From Deltaproteobacteria bacterium (GTDB lineage Bacteria > Desulfobacterota > SM23-61), in NCBI GenBank assembly GCA_016234425.1, contig JACRCA010000224.1:1-8564 (forward strand): 8,564 nt of DNA, read 5' to 3'. Within the stretch, counting starts at the first letter, position 1. Each line of letters starts with the position of its first letter. The translations under genes were made by a program, and so were the position numbers. The notes under the pieces are model-generated. The model was given only the letters and a program-made list of their open reading frames with translations, had not been told where the DNA came from and ran no database searches. Shown here piece after piece: positions 6,853 through 8,564 of this stretch.

Positions 6853-6902
6853 AAAAAAATTGAGCCCTCCTTTAGTTTCTGGATACCAGATTTGGGCTCA
6901 AT
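6853..6902 (-). terminator. Rho-independent terminator of the - strand TRAP operon
   Basis: A perfect 9-bp stem (ATTGAGCCC at 6859-6867 with GGGCTCAAT at 6894-6902) encloses a 26-base loop that itself holds a 5-bp hairpin (6878-6882 with 6886-6890). On the - strand the stem runs straight into seven T residues (complement of A 6853-6859). No T-run follows on the + strand, so it serves the - strand dctM, about 150 bases after that gene's stop. The rest of the 6752-7049 gap shows no gene. Confidence 0.7.
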
Positions 6903-7049
6903 CCATGCTTTCTAATCTTAATTCTCTGTTACTGCGGCCTTCTAAAGATTATCTCCCAGCCCTCTCTTCCGCGTCCCGCCGAATCGACCTCATAGAGAGC
7001 AGGGGATAACCAAACGTGATCCAACCCGCCCGACAACCGTTAAAAACTC

Positions 7050-8375
7050 TTACCGGCCGTACATGGTGCCTGGCAAGTAGGTAGAAATTATGGGAAAGGC
7101 AAAGAGGATGGCCATTGATACCACCTCGAAGACAAGAAACCAAGAGCATCCTCTGAAGATATCATGCATGGGCACATCCCGGACAACGCCAGAAAGGACG
7201 TAAACATTAAGGCCAACTGGTGGGGTCATGAGGCCGATTTCAGCCATCTTGATGCATAGCACGCCAAACCAGATGGGATCCAAACCCAGTTGCTTGGTAA
7301 CAATCGGAAACATGATGGGCTGGGTGATGATCAGCATGGAGAAGGTATCCATAAACATTCCCATGGGAATATAAATGGTTAAAAACATGGCAACTACCAC
7401 CCAAGGTGGCACGGGAAGAGATCCTACCCAGCTCGATGCTATCTGCGGAATCTGGGCTAAAGTGAGGAAAAAGGCGTAGAGCCCCGCCCCAATTAGGATA
7501 AGGAAGACCATGCAGGTAGTTCGAAGCGTATCCAAGAAACAAACTTTGATGCTTTCACCGAACTTCCCTTTCTCTACCCTACCGCCCAACAAAATCATCA
7601 GAAAGCCTGCAAAAGCGCCCACAGAAGCCGCTTCAGTCGGGGTGAACCATCCAATGTACATGCCACCGATGACTAAAAAGAATAATGTGGCCATTCCCCA
7701 AATACCCTTAAGGGAGGCAAATCGCTCACGCCAAGTATACCTTTCAGGTGCTGGAACGAGAGTAGGATTGATTCGGGTCAAGAACCAAAGTCCGACAATG
7801 TAGACACCCACGCTCACAAGTCCTGGAAAAATTCCGGCAATCAGTTGAGCCCCCGCAGAAGTATCGTTAATAGATGCATAAAAAACTGATACCACGCTTG
7901 GAGGGATCATGATGGCCAGGGTTCCAGCTGCCGCGACCAGGCCGCAGGCTAATTTTCGATCATAGCCCAAGGCTCTCATCTCTGGTACGGCAATAGTTCC
8001 CATCGTGGCTGCCGAGGCTACGCTCGACCCACAGCAGGCGCCAAAGTCAGCGGAAGCCACAAAGGTGGCTATACCCAATCCGCCAGGGAAACGGGAGAAC
8101 CATTTGCGACCAATCATATAGAGATCAGAACTGATGCCGGCCTTGAAACCAAAATGACCCATGATAATGAAAAGAGGAATGACTGCTAAAAGATAATTGG
8201 CTGTATTGACATAAGGAAAGACCTTCAATTGGGTTAATGCAAGATGCGGGCCTTTGATAGCCAGAGAGCCTAAGAACCCAGTAATGCCTAATGAGGCGTA
8301 AATGGGTAAACCGATGCCGATCAAAAAAAGGACAATGAAAATACTAAGAATAACTGCTAGCATGGGATCTAACAT
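7050..8375 (-). CDS. dctM: TRAP transporter large permease DctM (second system)
   Basis: This is a complete 441-residue TRAP large permease with about 11-12 membrane segments. Conserved blocks are PLFIIMGHFGFKAG (67-80), FGACCGSSVASAATMG (111-126), AAGTLAIMIPPS (149-160), FTPTEAASVGAF (a short way past the middle) and EIGLMTPPVGLNVYVLSGV near the C-terminus. These are the common DctM signatures and differ from the FcbT3-like protein on the + strand, so this is a separate transporter and not a duplicate. The ATG at 8375 has a modest AGGGGGG site seven bases upstream. The end of a dctQ lies 62 bases upstream on the same strand, and a T-tailed hairpin at 6853-6902 ends the unit. The binding protein is not in the window and probably lies beyond the right edge. 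Substrate unknown. Confidence 0.95.
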   Translation of the reverse strand: MLDPMLAVILSIFIVLFLIGIGLPIYASLGITGFLGSLAIKGPHLALTQLKVFPYVNTANYLLAVIPLFIIMGHFGFKAGISSDLYMIGRKWFSRFPGGLGIATFVASADFGACCGSSVASAATMGTIAVPEMRALGYDRKLACGLVAAAGTLAIMIPPSVVSVFYASINDTSAGAQLIAGIFPGLVSVGVYIVGLWFLTRINPTLVPAPERYTWRERFASLKGIWGMATLFFLVIGGMYIGWFTPTEAASVGAFAGFLMILLGGRVEKGKFGESIKVCFLDTLRTTCMVFLILIGAGLYAFFLTLAQIPQIASSWVGSLPVPPWVVVAMFLTIYIPMGMFMDTFSMLIITQPIMFPIVTKQLGLDPIWFGVLCIKMAEIGLMTPPVGLNVYVLSGVVRDVPMHDIFRGCSWFLVFEVVSMAILFAFPIISTYLPGTMYGR

Positions 8376-8437
8376 CTAATACCCCCCTATAGGACTTCAC
8401 ACCTGAGCATAATCACCCTAAATGGAAGAGAAAACGG

Positions 8438-8564
8438 TTATTCTCCGATTTCTCTTAAATCCGGGAGATCGAGGGGGAGATGACCCTTCAGCCGCCCGAT
8501 GTCCACCCAAATGTCAATTAAGAGCTGGATACAGGTCAACCAGCAACCTAAGGGCACGAGGGCT
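8438..8564 (-). CDS. dctQ: TRAP transporter small permease DctQ, C-terminal end (partial)
   Basis: On the - strand the frame from 8563 down to the TAA at 8438-8440 is open for 41 codons. It begins A-L-V-P-L-G-C-W-L-T and ends with a hydrophilic tail rich in Asp, Leu and Glu. A last hydrophobic helix with an L-x-P-x-G start and a C-x-Q-L-L pattern is how DctQ proteins usually end, and the position directly upstream of dctM fits. The rest of the gene lies outside the window. The assignment rests on a short stretch plus context. Confidence 0.7.
   Translation of the reverse strand, partial: ALVPLGCWLTCIQLLIDIWVDIGRLKGHLPLDLPDLREIGE

Overview
The window holds four complete and two edge-truncated protein-coding genes of an ordinary bacterial type, on two convergent strands, plus one complete gene in the middle of a convergent pair of transporter operons. 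The GC content is moderate, the ribosome-binding sites are strong and purine-rich, and the intergenic spaces carry GC-rich hairpin repeats. The mix of an AMP-forming acyl-CoA synthetase, a hydroxybutyrate-dehydrogenase-like SDR, a URO-D/MtaA-type methyltransferase and several TRAP transporters suggests a Gram-negative, acid-degrading anaerobe, perhaps a Desulfobacterota (deltaproteobacterial) lineage. That placement is an inference from gene content; the window has no rRNA or marker gene.

Left part, + strand (1-3356). The C-terminal three quarters of an acyl-CoA synthetase overlap by 23 bases an SDR oxidoreductase whose substrate-pocket residues match 3-hydroxybutyrate dehydrogenase. After a 263-base gap full of GC-rich inverted repeats comes a uroporphyrinogen-decarboxylase-superfamily protein with the H-x-C...C zinc ligands of corrinoid methyltransferases. 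Another GC-rich palindrome follows it.

Middle part, + strand (3357-6751). A leader with a candidate sigma70 promoter precedes a three-gene TRAP transporter, dctP-dctQ-dctM, of the TakP/FcbT (2-oxoacid, mannitol/chloroaromatic) type. A 119-bp MITE-like element with 10-bp terminal inverted repeats and a 5-bp target duplication sits between dctP and dctQ.

Right part, - strand (6853-8564). A second TRAP operon of a different subfamily runs towards the first: the end of a dctQ at the right edge, then a complete dctM, then a rho-independent terminator.

Read together, the locus looks like a catabolic island for organic acids: uptake by TRAP transporters, NAD-dependent oxidation of a hydroxy acid by the SDR, and CoA activation by the synthetase. 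A methyl-transfer step may also be involved. The substrates cannot be fixed from sequence alone. I did not find a convincing new type of biological system. The most notable items are the MITE-like insertion inside the transporter operon, the branched GC-rich repeat structures around the methyltransferase gene, and the missing catalytic Asn in the SDR.
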